The notes: a model not told the origin generated them from the sequence alone. 37,705 nt of DNA from Desulfobulbus sp. (GCA_011051875.1 DRKI01000156.1:1-37705); one strand, 5' to 3'. Positions 15,524-26,400 are shown, counted from the stretch's first letter. Numbers and translations: made by a program.

Positions 15524-17335
15524 CTACAGGAATCGGTCCAGGATATGGAGCAGGGTGTACCAGGGGCGATGCAGGAGGATCCACCCCAGGCTGCGCCGGC
15601 CGCAGTCGATGCTTGCCTCGCCGCGCATGCCGGGCCGGAGGCGGCCGTCACCATTGGCGGTCTCGAGTTCGGCGATGAAGACGTTGCGCATGTCACGGAT
15701 GCGTGACTTGGGAATGATCCGCTGGATGGTTCCCTGCCACTGCCGGCCCGGGAAGGCGTCGAAGCGGATGACCACCTGCGTCCCGGGCCGGACCCGGGCG
15801 ATGTCGTCTTCGCCGATGGCCAGTTCGATGTTCATCGTTTTCAGGGGCGCCACCTCGAACAGGGTCTGCCCCTTGTTCACCGGTCCGCCCTCGGCCCGTT
15901 TCAGGTCCCCGGTGAGCACGATGCCATCCACCGGGCTGACCAGTCGCAGGTGCTGCTGCCGCTGTCGGAGCAGGTCGATCTGCTGGTCCAGCCGTTCCAT
16001 GTCCAGGCGGGCCACCTGCGCCGCAGGCGTATCGCCGGCGGCCAGGTAACGGTCATACATCCTGGCCGCCTTGTCCCGCTCCGCGGTCAGGCCGGCAAGC
16101 TGCAGGCTGATTTCGCGGCCATCGAGCCGGGCAAGGAGTTCGCCGGCATGAACCCTGTCGCCGGGATCGACCAGCACCTTGTCCAGGATCGTGTCGAACC
16201 GCGCCACCACGTATCGGGTGGTAACCGGCCTGACCAGGGCCGAGGCCGGCACGCGGAAGGGGACCGGAATGAGCAGGACCAGGACCAGGATGGGGACCGC
16301 GCCGGCCATCAGCAGCCGGCGCCGCCGCCGCTGCCGTTCCCCTGTCTCGCCGCCCGCCAGCCGCCACGACCGCGGCTGCAGGACCTGCACACAGCCGGCC
16401 AGCAGGGGTGCGGCCTTTCCGAGCATGGCCAGGGTGGCGGTGACGTCCGCAGGCTTTTCCTGCCAGAGCAGAAGCAGGCCGCCGCTGGAACCGGAATCAC
16501 CCGGCAGGGGTACAGCGGCCACGCAACCGCTGCCCGTGGCACGACCTACCTCGGCCAGGACAGGAGATTGCTGTTCCGGGTCAGGGGCGGGCCAGCAGAG
16601 GCTGGCGGAGCGGCCGGCGCATTCGGCAATCCCCTTTTCCAGGAGCCGCGTCTCCTCGGTACGGCGGTCCGGGGAGCTGATATCGGAGAGCGTCAGCAAG
16701 GCCATGCGGCTGCCGCGGCTGCCGGCAATGGCCACGCGGCTGCAGCCGGTCAGTCGGCGCAGGCCGGCAGTGAGCCGCAGCAGACCGTCCCGGCCGCCGG
16801 CCTGCAGCACCTCGGCCAGCAGCCCGGTCATGCCGGAGTCGTCTCCATCCGTGGCGTCGCAGGATGCGAGCTGCAGTTCCAGGATGGCGGCCAGGAGCTG
16901 GCCAACGACCAGCAGCGGCTCAACGTTTTCCGCCGCTGTCCGGCAGACGAGCGTCAGGCAGGCAGGGAGCCCGCCTGCCAGGGGACAGGCCATGAGAAAG
17001 ACCGGGGGGTGGTCGGCAAGGGACCGGTACAGGGCCTTCTCCCCGGCCCGGGCCTGCCGGGCCAGGCGGGCGAGCTGCTGCTCCATGTCAGGGGCCCAGG
17101 CCAGGGCCTGGCGCGAGAGCAGGGTGGCGATGGCGGCCGGATCCCCATCGTTCTCTGCAAATATCACGGCCCCGGCCGCATTGAGCAGGCCGATGGCGTG
17201 ACGGAGGAAGCCGTGCAGCAGTTCCTCACGGTCCCGGCGGCCGATACCGGCAAACAGGCCGGTCAGGCGGTAGAGATCCGGTTGTTCGATCCTGGCACCC
17301 GCCTGACCGGGACTGGCTGATTGCTGACTGTTCAA
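15524..17335 (-). CDS. Two-GAF-domain, membrane-anchored HlyD adaptor
   Basis: A 603-residue protein. About 335 cytosolic residues contain two divergent GAF-like regions (about 35-150 and 170-315). A basic stretch RQRRRRRLLMAG leads into one membrane helix (341-358). The periplasmic part is HlyD-like: a lipoyl half (VVARFDTILDKVLVDPGDRV), a short coiled coil (about 410-450), the second lipoyl half (LRLVSPVDGIVLTGDL), and a beta barrel with the usual IRFDAFPG. The only start in the open frame is TTG 17335 without a visible Shine-Dalgarno. The frame stays open upstream for 27 codons to the stop of the preceding small gene, so the true start is uncertain. GAF domains bind small ligands or regulate partners; their fusion to an export adaptor suggests ligand-gated assembly or energisation (inference). 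Confidence 0.85.
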   Translation of the reverse strand: MNSQQSASPGQAGARIEQPDLYRLTGLFAGIGRRDREELLHGFLRHAIGLLNAAGAVIFAENDGDPAAIATLLSRQALAWAPDMEQQLARLARQARAGEKALYRSLADHPPVFLMACPLAGGLPACLTLVCRTAAENVEPLLVVGQLLAAILELQLASCDATDGDDSGMTGLLAEVLQAGGRDGLLRLTAGLRRLTGCSRVAIAGSRGSRMALLTLSDISSPDRRTEETRLLEKGIAECAGRSASLCWPAPDPEQQSPVLAEVGRATGSGCVAAVPLPGDSGSSGGLLLLWQEKPADVTATLAMLGKAAPLLAGCVQVLQPRSWRLAGGETGERQRRRRRLLMAGAVPILVLVLLIPVPFRVPASALVRPVTTRYVVARFDTILDKVLVDPGDRVHAGELLARLDGREISLQLAGLTAERDKAARMYDRYLAAGDTPAAQVARLDMERLDQQIDLLRQRQQHLRLVSPVDGIVLTGDLKRAEGGPVNKGQTLFEVAPLKTMNIELAIGEDDIARVRPGTQVVIRFDAFPGRQWQGTIQRIIPKSRIRDMRNVFIAELETANGDGRLRPGMRGEASIDCGRRSLGWILLHRPWYTLLHILDRFL

Positions 17336-17416
17336 GGAGAGACGGGATGCCCGGGCAGCCGGAGGGTCGTGTTCCGGGGCCGGGCCGGATAAAGGGAGGT
17401 GGCGGTCATTGTCCGC

Positions 17417-17719
17417 TTACTGCTGCATGTTTTCTGCCGGCCGGCCTTCGGCCGGGCCTGTCTCTCCCCCGGCCCGCTGCTGGGTGAGGACGCGGGTGAG
17501 GACATCGTGCAGCCGGCGGGCTGCGGACATGGTCATACCGATACGACAGTCCACGGTCAGGATACTCTCGCCGGTCGCCGGGTCGGTCAGGGGGCCGGGT
17601 GAGCAGTTGAGGATCAGTTCGTCACCGTTGATGTTGACAATGAACTGGGAGGCAAAGGTGGCCGAGGTCTCATTGTACCGGACCTTGATCTGCTGCTGTC
17701 TGCTCTGTTGTTCGGTCAT
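17417..17719 (-). CDS. 100-aa small protein in the export locus, DUF3467-like
   Basis: A 100-residue soluble protein without a signal peptide. The core RYNETSATFASQFIVNINGD, then ELILNC, a short loop, LTVDCRIGMTMSAARRLHDVL and a Q/E-rich tail resembles the layout of DUF3467 proteins (strand, strand, then a Pro/Ser-Ala-Ala-helix segment), but the match is by eye. Its ATG at 17719 lies 50 bp inside the end of the upstream HlyD gene, a strong sign of translational coupling. It would be cytosolic and could be a chaperone, an adaptor to the GAF-HlyD, or a regulatory subunit; none of these is proven. Its stop is in the same frame as the downstream GAF-HlyD gene. Confidence 0.6.
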   Translation of the reverse strand: MTEQQSRQQQIKVRYNETSATFASQFIVNINGDELILNCSPGPLTDPATGESILTVDCRIGMTMSAARRLHDVLTRVLTQQRAGGETGPAEGRPAENMQQ

Positions 17720-18572
17720 GGTCTTCTGCTCCGACAGGGATGGAGAGGGTGAGGTGACAGCGGCTGCCGCTGGTCAGGGCAAGGTCGGGATTGGGGACCC
17801 GGACACGCACGGTCACCGTGCCGCTCCTGGCGTCGATGACAGGAGAGACGAAGTCGATGGTTCCCTCTGCCCTGGCATCACCGATGCGGACCTGGACCTC
17901 CTGGCCTGGCCGCAGTCCCTGCGCCGCCGTCAGCGGCAGGTGGAACCGGCCGAGCAGGGGATCGAGCTGGACCAGGGTCAGAAGCGGCTCGGCGTCACCG
18001 CCGCCGATAAGTTCAAATTGTTGTTTATACACCTTTTCCACGACACCGTCAAGGGGGCTGCGCAGTTTCTTCTCCTCGATTTTCGCCTCGATGACCAGGA
18101 CATCGAGTTTCTTCAGGCGCTGTTCCTCGATTGCGCTCTGGAGCCGGGCCCTGGCCATGGCCAGCTCGGTGCGGGCACCGGCCAGTTCCCTGGGCCTGGC
18201 GTTCCCGCTTTTTTCCAGTTCCTGCAGCAGGTCCAGCCGGTTCTTCCGCATGGTGACCAGGGCGCGGGCCGCATCGATCGCGCCGTGGGACCCGGCTGCC
18301 TGGCGGGCCGCGGCCAGGTCGGCCTGCAGGACCCGGCTGTCCAGCTCGGCCAGGAGCTGGCCGGTTTGCACCCGGTCCCCGTCCCGCACGTGTAACCTCT
18401 CGATCCTGTCCCGGAACGGGGTGGAGATATCAACCACCTGGTTCGGTTCGAGGAAGCCCTCGAATTCCGGACCGGCGGCGCCGGCGGCGTGGGGCAGGGC
18501 CAGGGCCAGCCACAGCAGGCCGAGCAGGATCTCTGCCGCATGGCAGGGTATGGGATTACTGCGCGCGGACAT
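17670..18572 (-). CDS. Periplasmic HlyD/RND-type membrane-fusion adaptor
   Basis: A 300-residue periplasmic adaptor. A signal-like segment (ILLGLLWLALALPHAAGAA) is followed by a lipoyl half-domain (PFRDRIERLHVRDGDRVQTG), a helical hairpin (about 80-165), the second lipoyl half (KLRSPLDGVVEKVYKQQFEL) and a beta-barrel domain (LDPLLGRFHLPLTAAQGL, then GTIDFVSPVIDARSGTVTV). This is the compact layout of adaptors that dock TolC-like channels onto inner-membrane pumps. The ATG at 18572 overlaps the TolC-like gene by 17 bp and no Shine-Dalgarno is visible, consistent with coupling. It is the third HlyD-type protein of the cluster and the only one with a cleavable signal, so it may be the part that meets the channel. 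Confidence 0.88.
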   Translation of the reverse strand: MSARSNPIPCHAAEILLGLLWLALALPHAAGAAGPEFEGFLEPNQVVDISTPFRDRIERLHVRDGDRVQTGQLLAELDSRVLQADLAAARQAAGSHGAIDAARALVTMRKNRLDLLQELEKSGNARPRELAGARTELAMARARLQSAIEEQRLKKLDVLVIEAKIEEKKLRSPLDGVVEKVYKQQFELIGGGDAEPLLTLVQLDPLLGRFHLPLTAAQGLRPGQEVQVRIGDARAEGTIDFVSPVIDARSGTVTVRVRVPNPDLALTSGSRCHLTLSIPVGAEDHDRTTEQTAADQGPVQ

Positions 18573-20373
18573 TGATGACCGGCAGGCCGTGGTCCGGTTC
18601 CTCCTCGGTGAACTCGATCCGGTTGGTTTCCACCAGGATGCCCATGGCCCGGTACAGGTTGTAGAGGGAGTAGTTGTAGGTCAGTTCGCTCTTGGCAAAG
18701 AGCTCCTCCGAGTCGGTGAGACGCTCGCTGGCATCCATGAGCTGGTAGAGGACCTCGCCATAGGGCCGGTTGTTGGCCAGGAGATAGTCAACCCGGGCAA
18801 GGAGGGCCTGGACTTCTTCGTCGTCGGCCTTCATAATCTGGTAACTCTGGACCATGGAACGGTAGTTCTTGACCAGCTCCCGGTAGGAGACGCGGGTCTC
18901 CAGGAGCACGTTTTCCACCGTGGTGTCGAGCTGGTGGAGGAGCTGGCGGATTTCGAGCCGCTTGCGCAGGTTGCGGGCCTCGGCGCCGTTATTGCCCAGG
19001 GGGTATTCGAACCTGAGCCCGGCCACGTAGCTGGGACCGCCTTCGTCGAACTGGTTGTCGTAGGCCGAACCGTATCGGTAGTCGCCGTCAAGGCCCTTGA
19101 CATAGGTCTGGAAAAAGAGGTCCAGGTCAGGAAAGAGCTCGTTCTCCGAACGTTCGAGCCGGAGATAGGCGGACTGGATCTGGCGGATGGCCTGCGCCAC
19201 CTCGGGCCGCTTGTCCAGGCTGGTCTGGAGGGCGTGGTCAAAGGAGACATCGACCATGTGGTCCGCGGGCAGCTGGCGGGTGATCATCTCCAGGCCCGAG
19301 GCGTTGAGCAGGTCCGGCGCATTGACCAGGGCCCGGATCCGGGCCTGGGCGTTGAGCATGGCATATTCGGCCTGCAGGGCGGCCAACTCGTGGGAGCTGA
19401 CCAGGGAGCGCGCCCGGGCGAGCAGGCTGGGCTCCACGTCCACCTTGGCGCGTTCCTGCATCCGTTCAAGGAATTTTCTCGTTTTCTCCGCAAGGCGGGT
19501 CTTCTGCACCAGCAGGGAGCGTTCCAGGTAGAGCCCCCAGTAGGCCCGGCTGATCTCGAGTAGGTGACTTTCCACGTCGCGCCGCAGCTCCTCGCCGGCA
19601 ATGTCATGGTCGATGCGGGCAAGGTCGATGGGGGCCCGGTTGTAGCGGATGCCGAACCGCTTGAGCAGCGGCTGCCGGATGGTCAGGTAGGTCCCGGCCC
19701 GGGCCTGGTCCTCGGGATTGAAATAGGTGGAGTTGGTGTCCATGTCACCGATGTTCTGCTTCAGCTCCACCTCGGTGCCGGTAAGGAACTTCTTGCGGAT
19801 GCCGTACTCGAGGTTTTTCGAGGTCTCCTCGTAGCGCAGCGGGCCGCCGGTCTTGAGATCGTCACCTACGGGTTCGTCGAGATCGGTCAGCCTTCCTTCG
19901 GCAAAGAGGCGAAAGTCATAGGGGCCTTCCGCCTCCCGGATCGAGGTCTTGCGGATCAGCGGCAGGTCGCTGAAGACCTTGATCTGGGACGAGCTGGACA
20001 ACGCCTTGACAAAAAGCGACGAGATGTCGGTCTCCACCTCGGGCACTGCCTCGTTGATCCGGCCATTGACCTTTTTCTGCCACCAGGGAGTGTATCCTTC
20101 GGGGATGGTACCGGTTCTGATGGCCAGGCCGGTCTCCTTCCGGCCGGAAAAGACGCTGACATAGTTTTTTTCCGCCTCTTCCATGCGGGTGACGATATCC
20201 TGGTACCGCTGGAAGAGCTTTTCCTTGAGCTTGTCGTAGTCGCTCTTGCTCTCCTCAACGGCCCGGGTGACCCGGGTGAAGTCGGAATTCTCCTCTTCGT
20301 GTTCCGCCCGGGCGTCTGCCAGGCAGCAGACCAGGATGAGCAGGGCGAGGGCAAGGGTGGTGCACTGTTTCAT
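18556..20373 (-). CDS. TolC-family outer-membrane channel
   Basis: A 605-residue protein with a Sec signal (MKQCTTLALALLILVCCLA, cleaved near ARA). After a charged, coiled N-terminal extension (about 30-75) and a further region to about 190, two TolC repeats follow with the expected long helices (for example HLLEISRAYWGLYLERSLLV and LETRVSYRELVKNYRSMVQS) and barrel strands such as AGTYLTIRQPLLKRFG and YVAGLRFEYPLG. At 605 residues it is longer than E. coli TolC (about 490), mostly from the N-terminal extension. It sits 88 bp after the giant adhesin gene and overlaps the HlyD adaptor gene, so it is most likely the outer-membrane exit for the adhesin. ATG 20373 is preceded by AGAGGT. Confidence 0.92.
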   Translation of the reverse strand: MKQCTTLALALLILVCCLADARAEHEEENSDFTRVTRAVEESKSDYDKLKEKLFQRYQDIVTRMEEAEKNYVSVFSGRKETGLAIRTGTIPEGYTPWWQKKVNGRINEAVPEVETDISSLFVKALSSSSQIKVFSDLPLIRKTSIREAEGPYDFRLFAEGRLTDLDEPVGDDLKTGGPLRYEETSKNLEYGIRKKFLTGTEVELKQNIGDMDTNSTYFNPEDQARAGTYLTIRQPLLKRFGIRYNRAPIDLARIDHDIAGEELRRDVESHLLEISRAYWGLYLERSLLVQKTRLAEKTRKFLERMQERAKVDVEPSLLARARSLVSSHELAALQAEYAMLNAQARIRALVNAPDLLNASGLEMITRQLPADHMVDVSFDHALQTSLDKRPEVAQAIRQIQSAYLRLERSENELFPDLDLFFQTYVKGLDGDYRYGSAYDNQFDEGGPSYVAGLRFEYPLGNNGAEARNLRKRLEIRQLLHQLDTTVENVLLETRVSYRELVKNYRSMVQSYQIMKADDEEVQALLARVDYLLANNRPYGEVLYQLMDASERLTDSEELFAKSELTYNYSLYNLYRAMGILVETNRIEFTEEEPDHGLPVINVRAQ

Positions 20374-20461
20374 TCTTCATCTACCTCTGGTTGTTGTCAG
20401 GTGCTGTTGCGTGGTTTACGGTCTGGCCGGCCGGCACGGGCCGTGGCCGGAGCAACATTCC

Positions 20462-23400
20462 CTAATGACTGAGATTGGAAGGATTGATGGACGGAGACAG
20501 GAACTCGTAGTCCCGGTAGCCGTTCCAGCGCAGGGTGAACGAGGACAGGTTGCTCTGGTGGACCGATTCCATGACCGTGGTCGGCATCTCGGCGAACACG
20601 GCATCCGCGGTCAGCGGCACGGTGGAGAAGACCATGGAGCTGAAATCGGGATTGAAGTAGGTCCGCAGGTTGAACATGCCGGCCGAACTGTCGTTGTAGC
20701 TGGATATGGTCTGCTCGATCTCCAGGTGATGCGGGACATCGTAGAGCAGGGAGCCCGGGAAGCCGGCCAGCCAGTTGCCGGCCGTGTCCGCCATCACGGT
20801 CTGGTAGCCGATGGCATCACCATGGACATCAAAGAGGGTCATGAACAGGGTGGTGCCTGGCTCGGCGTGGCCGCTGTACACGGGCGAGATGGGCACCAGG
20901 GGCTGCGGCCACGGGATCCCGGCAAATGGTGTGAACAGGGTCTCCTCTGTCTGTTCCGCAAACTGGCGGTACATGAGCAGGCTGTCCGCCTCGGGCAGGA
21001 CCGGCTCGGCCGCCGGTACCGCGGGAGAGGGCGTCACGGGCCGGGGTTCCGGCTGGACCGGGGTGACAGGAGGCGAGGGCGGAAAGGTGTAGCCGAAATC
21101 CGTGCTCCGGTTCTGTTCCCCGGCGCCCAGGTCGACCACGGTGGTGTTGTCGCCGCCGCCGTCAGGGTCAAAGCCGGGTTGGATCCCCGGGGGCAGGGTG
21201 GCGGGGTTGACACAGACCGTGTGGCTGCCGGCCGGCAGGTTGTCGAACAGGTAGGCGCCGCTTGCGTCGGTGGTCGTGATGGCCCGGTAATCCGGCTGGC
21301 CGTCACCGTCGAGGTCAACGCCGATGCAGACCTGCACCCCGGCCAGGCCGGCCTCGCCCGGATCCTGGACACCGTTGCCGTTGGAGTCAACCCACAGCTG
21401 GTCGCCGATGGAGCCGGTGCCGGTGTAGCCGAAGTCCCGGGAAAGGTCGTCCTGGCCCGGCGCCAGGGTCAGGGTGGTGGTGTTGTCAATGACGCCGTCC
21501 GGATCGCCGCTGCCGGTCATGCCCCCGGGAAGGGTGGCCGGATCGACGGTGATGTCGAATTCGCCGGCCGGCAGGTTGGGGAACAGGTATGTGCCGTCCG
21601 GGCCGGTGGTGACGGTCATGGTGTCATCGGTCTGGCCGTCGTTGTCAAGATCACCGGTAAGAGTGACGGTGACTCCGGGAATTCCCACTTCATCCGGATC
21701 CTGGACACCGTCATTGTCGGCGTCGTACCAGATGGTATCACCGATGGAGCCGGTGCCGGTGTAACCGAAATCCACATCCAGGTTGGCCTCGTTGTTGCCG
21801 ATGGTTACCTGGGCGGTGTCGGGTGACCCGGTCCCATCGGCATCAAAGGTCTCCTCCATGCCGCCGGGCAGGGTGGATGGGTCAACGGTGATGGCATAAC
21901 TTCCGGCAGGCAGCCGGTCAAAGAGGTAATTGCCGTCCCCGTCGGTTACCGTGGTCAGGGTATCATCGGCCACACCGTCGCCGTCAAGATCGCCGACCAG
22001 GGTGACCTGGACGTTGGCCAGCCCTGGTTCGCCGGGATCCTGGACCCCGTCGCCGTCGGCATCATACCAGATGGTATCGCCGATGGCGCCGGTCTGCTGG
22101 TAGCCGAAATCCTGGTCGTTGTTGGTTTCACCGGCTGCCAGGGTGACATTGGCGGTATTGTCGTTCCCGCCATCCGGATCAGCGGTGGGCTGCATGCCGG
22201 GCGGCAGGGTGGCCGGGTCAACAGTGATGGTGTACTGCCCTTCCGGCAGATGATAAAAATGGTATTGGCCATTGCTGTCAGTGGTGGTGGTCACCGTGTC
22301 CGGGATGCCGTCTCCGTTGAAATCCCCGCTCAGGGTGACGGTGACTCCGGCCAGCCCGGTTTCGCCGCTATTCTGCGTGGTGTCTCCATCGGCATCGTTC
22401 CAGATGGTGTCACCGATGGAACCGGTGCCGGTATAGCCGAAATCCTGGTCCAGGTTGACCAGGGGACTGGAACCGCCGATGGTAACCTGTGAGGAATTGT
22501 CATTTCCACCATCCGGATCTGCGGTCTGGGTCATGCCGTTCGGCAGGCCGGTCAGGGTGATGGTATAGTCACCGGCGTTCAGGTTATCAAAGAGATACTT
22601 GCCGTCACTGGAGGTTGTCGCCGTTGCAACGGTATTGCCGTTTCCGTCGGTCAGGGTGACGGTGACCCCGTTCAGTCCCAACTCGCCGGGATCCTGGACC
22701 CCGTCGCCGTCGGCGTCATACCAGATGGTATCGCCGATGGCGCCGGTCTGCTGGTAGCCGAAATCCTGGTCGTTGTTGGTTTCACCGGCTGCCAGGGTAA
22801 CGTCTGCTGTGTTGTCATTTCCTCCATCCGGATCAAAAGTCTGGTTCATTCCCGGCGGCAGGGTGGCCGGGTCAACGGTTATGGTGTAGTTGTCGGCCGG
22901 CAGGTTGTCGAAATGATAGTTGCCGTTGGCATCCGTGGTTGTGGTCACGGTGTCCATCACCCCGTCATTGTTCAGGTCAGCGGTCAGGGTGACGGTGACT
23001 CCGGCCAGCCCGGTTTCGCCGCTATTCTGCGTGGTGTCTCCATCGGCATCGTTCCAGATGGTGTCACCGATGGAGCCGGTGCCGGTATAGCCGAAATCCT
23101 GGTCCAGGTTGGTTGCACCACCGGCAAGGCCCAGGGTGGTGGTATTATCGTTGACTCCGTCCGGATCAGCGGTCTGGGCCATACCCGGCGGCAGATTGCT
23201 TACCGTAATGGTATAGTCACCGGCCTGCAGCTGGTCAAAGAGATAGTGGCCGTCGGCATCAGTGGTCGCTACAACCGTGTCCGGGTTGCCGTCACCATCC
23301 ACATCACCGGTCAGGGTGACGGTGACTCCGCTCAGCCCCAATTCTCCCGGATCCTGGATACCGTCGTTATCGGCATCATACCAGATGGTATCGCCGATGG

Positions 23401-26400
23401 TGGCCTGGGAGTTGTAACCGAAATCCACATCATTGTTGATCGGGTCGGCCGCATCCAGAGTGACTGCCGCCGTATTGGGAGTCGCCGGTGTCGTGGAATG
23501 CGGGTCATCAAGATCATGGGTCTGGCTGTTGCCGGGCGGCAGGGTGGCGGGATCAACGGTCACCGTATAATCGCCAAGGAAGAGGTTGGCAAAGGCGTAG
23601 TGGCCGCTTGCGTCCGTGGTCGTGGTCAGGGTGTCATCGGCCTGGCCGTCATGGTCAAGATCACCGGTCAGGGTAACCGTCACTCCGGCAAAGCCGTTTT
23701 CTCCCGGATCCTGGATGCCGTTGCCGTTGATGTCGTTCCAGACCGTATCGCCGATGGCGCCTGTTCCGGTGTAACCGAAATCGACCCGGTCGGTGTGTTC
23801 ACCGGTTACAAGGGTATAGAGGGTTGTGGAGTCCGGTGAGGTAGTAGCGCTGTCCAGGTCATAGGTGGGCGTGGCACCGTCAGGCAGTGTGCCGGTATCA
23901 ACGGAAATGGTGTAGTCCGTCCCGACAAGATGGTCAAATTGATATAGACCATTTGCATCGGTTTGGGTTGATGTTGAAAATTCATTGAAACCGTCACCAT
24001 CCACATCAGCGGAAATGGTGACCGTGACCCCGGCCAGCCCGGGTTCGGTCCCCTCCTGGACACCGTTGCCGTTTATGTCATACCAGACCGTGTCGCCCAG
24101 GGAACCGTTGCCGGTGTAGCCGAAGTCCACGGTATCATCATTGCTGCCTGCGGCAAGAGAATGAACAACAGTATTTGCGCTGCCGGTTCCATCTTCATCA
24201 TAGGTCTGGGTCCAGTTGGAAGAGCCACCAGGCAGGGTGGCAGCATCAACAGTTATGGTATAGCTGCCGCCAAGGAGATGGGCAAAGCTGTAACTGCCGT
24301 CATCGGCCGTGGTGGTGGTCGCGGTGAAGTCGACGGTACCGTCGCCGTCGATATCACCGGTCAGGGTGATTTCGACGCCACCGATACCGGCATCGGTACC
24401 GTCATTGGCCTGGTTGGTATCGGCGTTGCCGTCGTACCAGACATAATCACCAATGGAGCCGGTGCCCCGGATCCCGAAGTCGATATCATCACGATCCTGG
24501 TCAGCACCCAGGGTCAAGGGTGTTGTGTTGTCCGGCGAACTTGTGCCGCCATCGTGGTCATAGGTCGGGGTGGAACCCGCGGGCGGCGTTACGGAAACAG
24601 CATAGTCACCGGCCGGCAGGTGGTCAAATCTGTAATGACCATCTGCATCCGTCGTTGTCGAGGTGGTATACTCATAGTTTCCGTCACCGTCAATGTCGGC
24701 GGACAGGGTAACGGTCAGGCCGCCTATGCCGTCTTCAGCAGGAGTTCCCGTCGTGCCGTCATCCTGGTTGCCATCGCCGTCCACATCAAACCAGACCGTG
24801 TCGCCGACGGAATTTTGGCCGGTATAACCGAAGTCTATGTCCGTGCGGTCCTGGCCGGCCGCCAGGGATGCGGTGGTGGTATTGGCGCTTGCCGTGCCGT
24901 CCTGGTCAAATGTCTGTGTATATCCCTCGCCTGCCAGGTTTGTGGGGTTGGTGCCGCCGCTGGTGGCGGTATCCACGGTGATCACATAACTGTCAAAAGC
25001 AGCCAGGTTGCCGAACGTGTACCGGCCATTGGCATCGGTGCGCACGGTCTGCGTGTATTCAGAAACGCCGTCATTGTCGATGTCCGCGGTCAGTGTCACG
25101 TCAACCCCGCTGATCCCCACGTCACCGGCAGTTTCGGAACCGGAGTTATCCGCGTCAAAAAATACAGTATCGCCAATGGAGCCGGTGCCGCGATAGCCGA
25201 AATCCACATCCGCCCTGGTCTGACCCGCGGCAAGTGCAACCGCGGCCACATCGGCGGTCCCGATGCCGTCAAGGTCATGGGTGGCAACCATGCCGCCGGG
25301 CAGATCGGAATGATCCACGGAAACGGTATAATTGCCGGCAAGGAGATGATCAAAGTGATAACTGCCGTCATCGGCGGTCGTTGTTGTCCTGGTTTCGTTC
25401 ACCCCGTCGTTGTCGAAATCACCGGTCAGGGTTACATCGATACCGCCCAGGCCGGAAGCGGGTCCTTCATTCTGCGTTCCGTCTCCGTCAGCGTCGTACC
25501 AGATGAAGTCGCCGATGGAACCGGTACCCCGGTAGCCGAAATCCACATCGGTCTCGTTGGCACCGATACCCAGGGTGGTGGTGTCGCTGTTGGGGCTTGT
25601 GAACGGTGCAAGGTTGTCATCCTTGTCATATGTCTGCTCGAATCCGCCGGGCAGGGTGTTCGTATCAATCGTGGTTGTATAATCAGCCGCAGGCAGATGA
25701 TCGAAGGTATAGTTGCCGTTGGCATCGGTCTGGGCGGTCCCGGTCCACTCGTTGACACCGTCACCATCCACGTCGGCCGTGATATGAACCGTCACATTGG
25801 CAAGCCCGAGCTCATCAGTATCCTGAACACCATCCGCATCAAGATCAAGCCAGACCCTGTCGCCCAGGGAACCGGTGCCGGTGTAGCCGAAGTCCACCGT
25901 GTTGTCCGTACCGCCGGCAGCAAGGTTCAGGCTGGCTGTATCAGGTGTTCCTGTTCCGTCCAGGTCATGGGTCTGGGTCCAGTTGGAAGAGCCGGAAGGC
26001 AGGGTGGCCGTATCCACGCTGACCGTGTAGGCCGCACCCAGCAGATTGGCAAAGGTATAGCTGCCATCATTGGCCGTGACTGTTGAGGTTGTGTAATCCG
26101 CGGTGCCGTCATGATCAAAGTCGGCAGACAACTGCACGGTCACATTGGCAAGACCGGAATCTGCACCGTCATCCTGGTTGCCATCGGCATCTGCGTCAAA
26201 CCAGACAAAATCACCGAGGGAGCCGGTGCCGCGATACCCGAAGTCGATATCGTCGCGGTCATTGTCGGCTGTCAGCGTGAAGTTGCCGGTGTTGGCGGAT
26301 GCGCCCGTGGTTGAACCATCGATGTCATAGGTCTGTACACTGCCGGACGGCGGGGCGACAACCACCCGGTAATCGCCAGCGGGCAGGGAATCGCCAAAGC

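Noticed and set aside
13268-15706. Long plus-strand open frame (about 812 codons) opposite the M50-HlyD gene
   Set aside because: It is antisense to a gene with clear motifs and has no recognisable domains; long mirror frames are common in high-GC coding DNA.
20374-20461. Hairpin between adhesin and TolC genes as a terminator
   Set aside because: The stem has a bulge and lacks a T-tract; it may slow polymerase or stabilise mRNA but I cannot call it a terminator.
24161-26086. Plus-strand repetitive open frame of about 641 codons
   Set aside because: Its repeats are the antisense image of the SdrD_B units.
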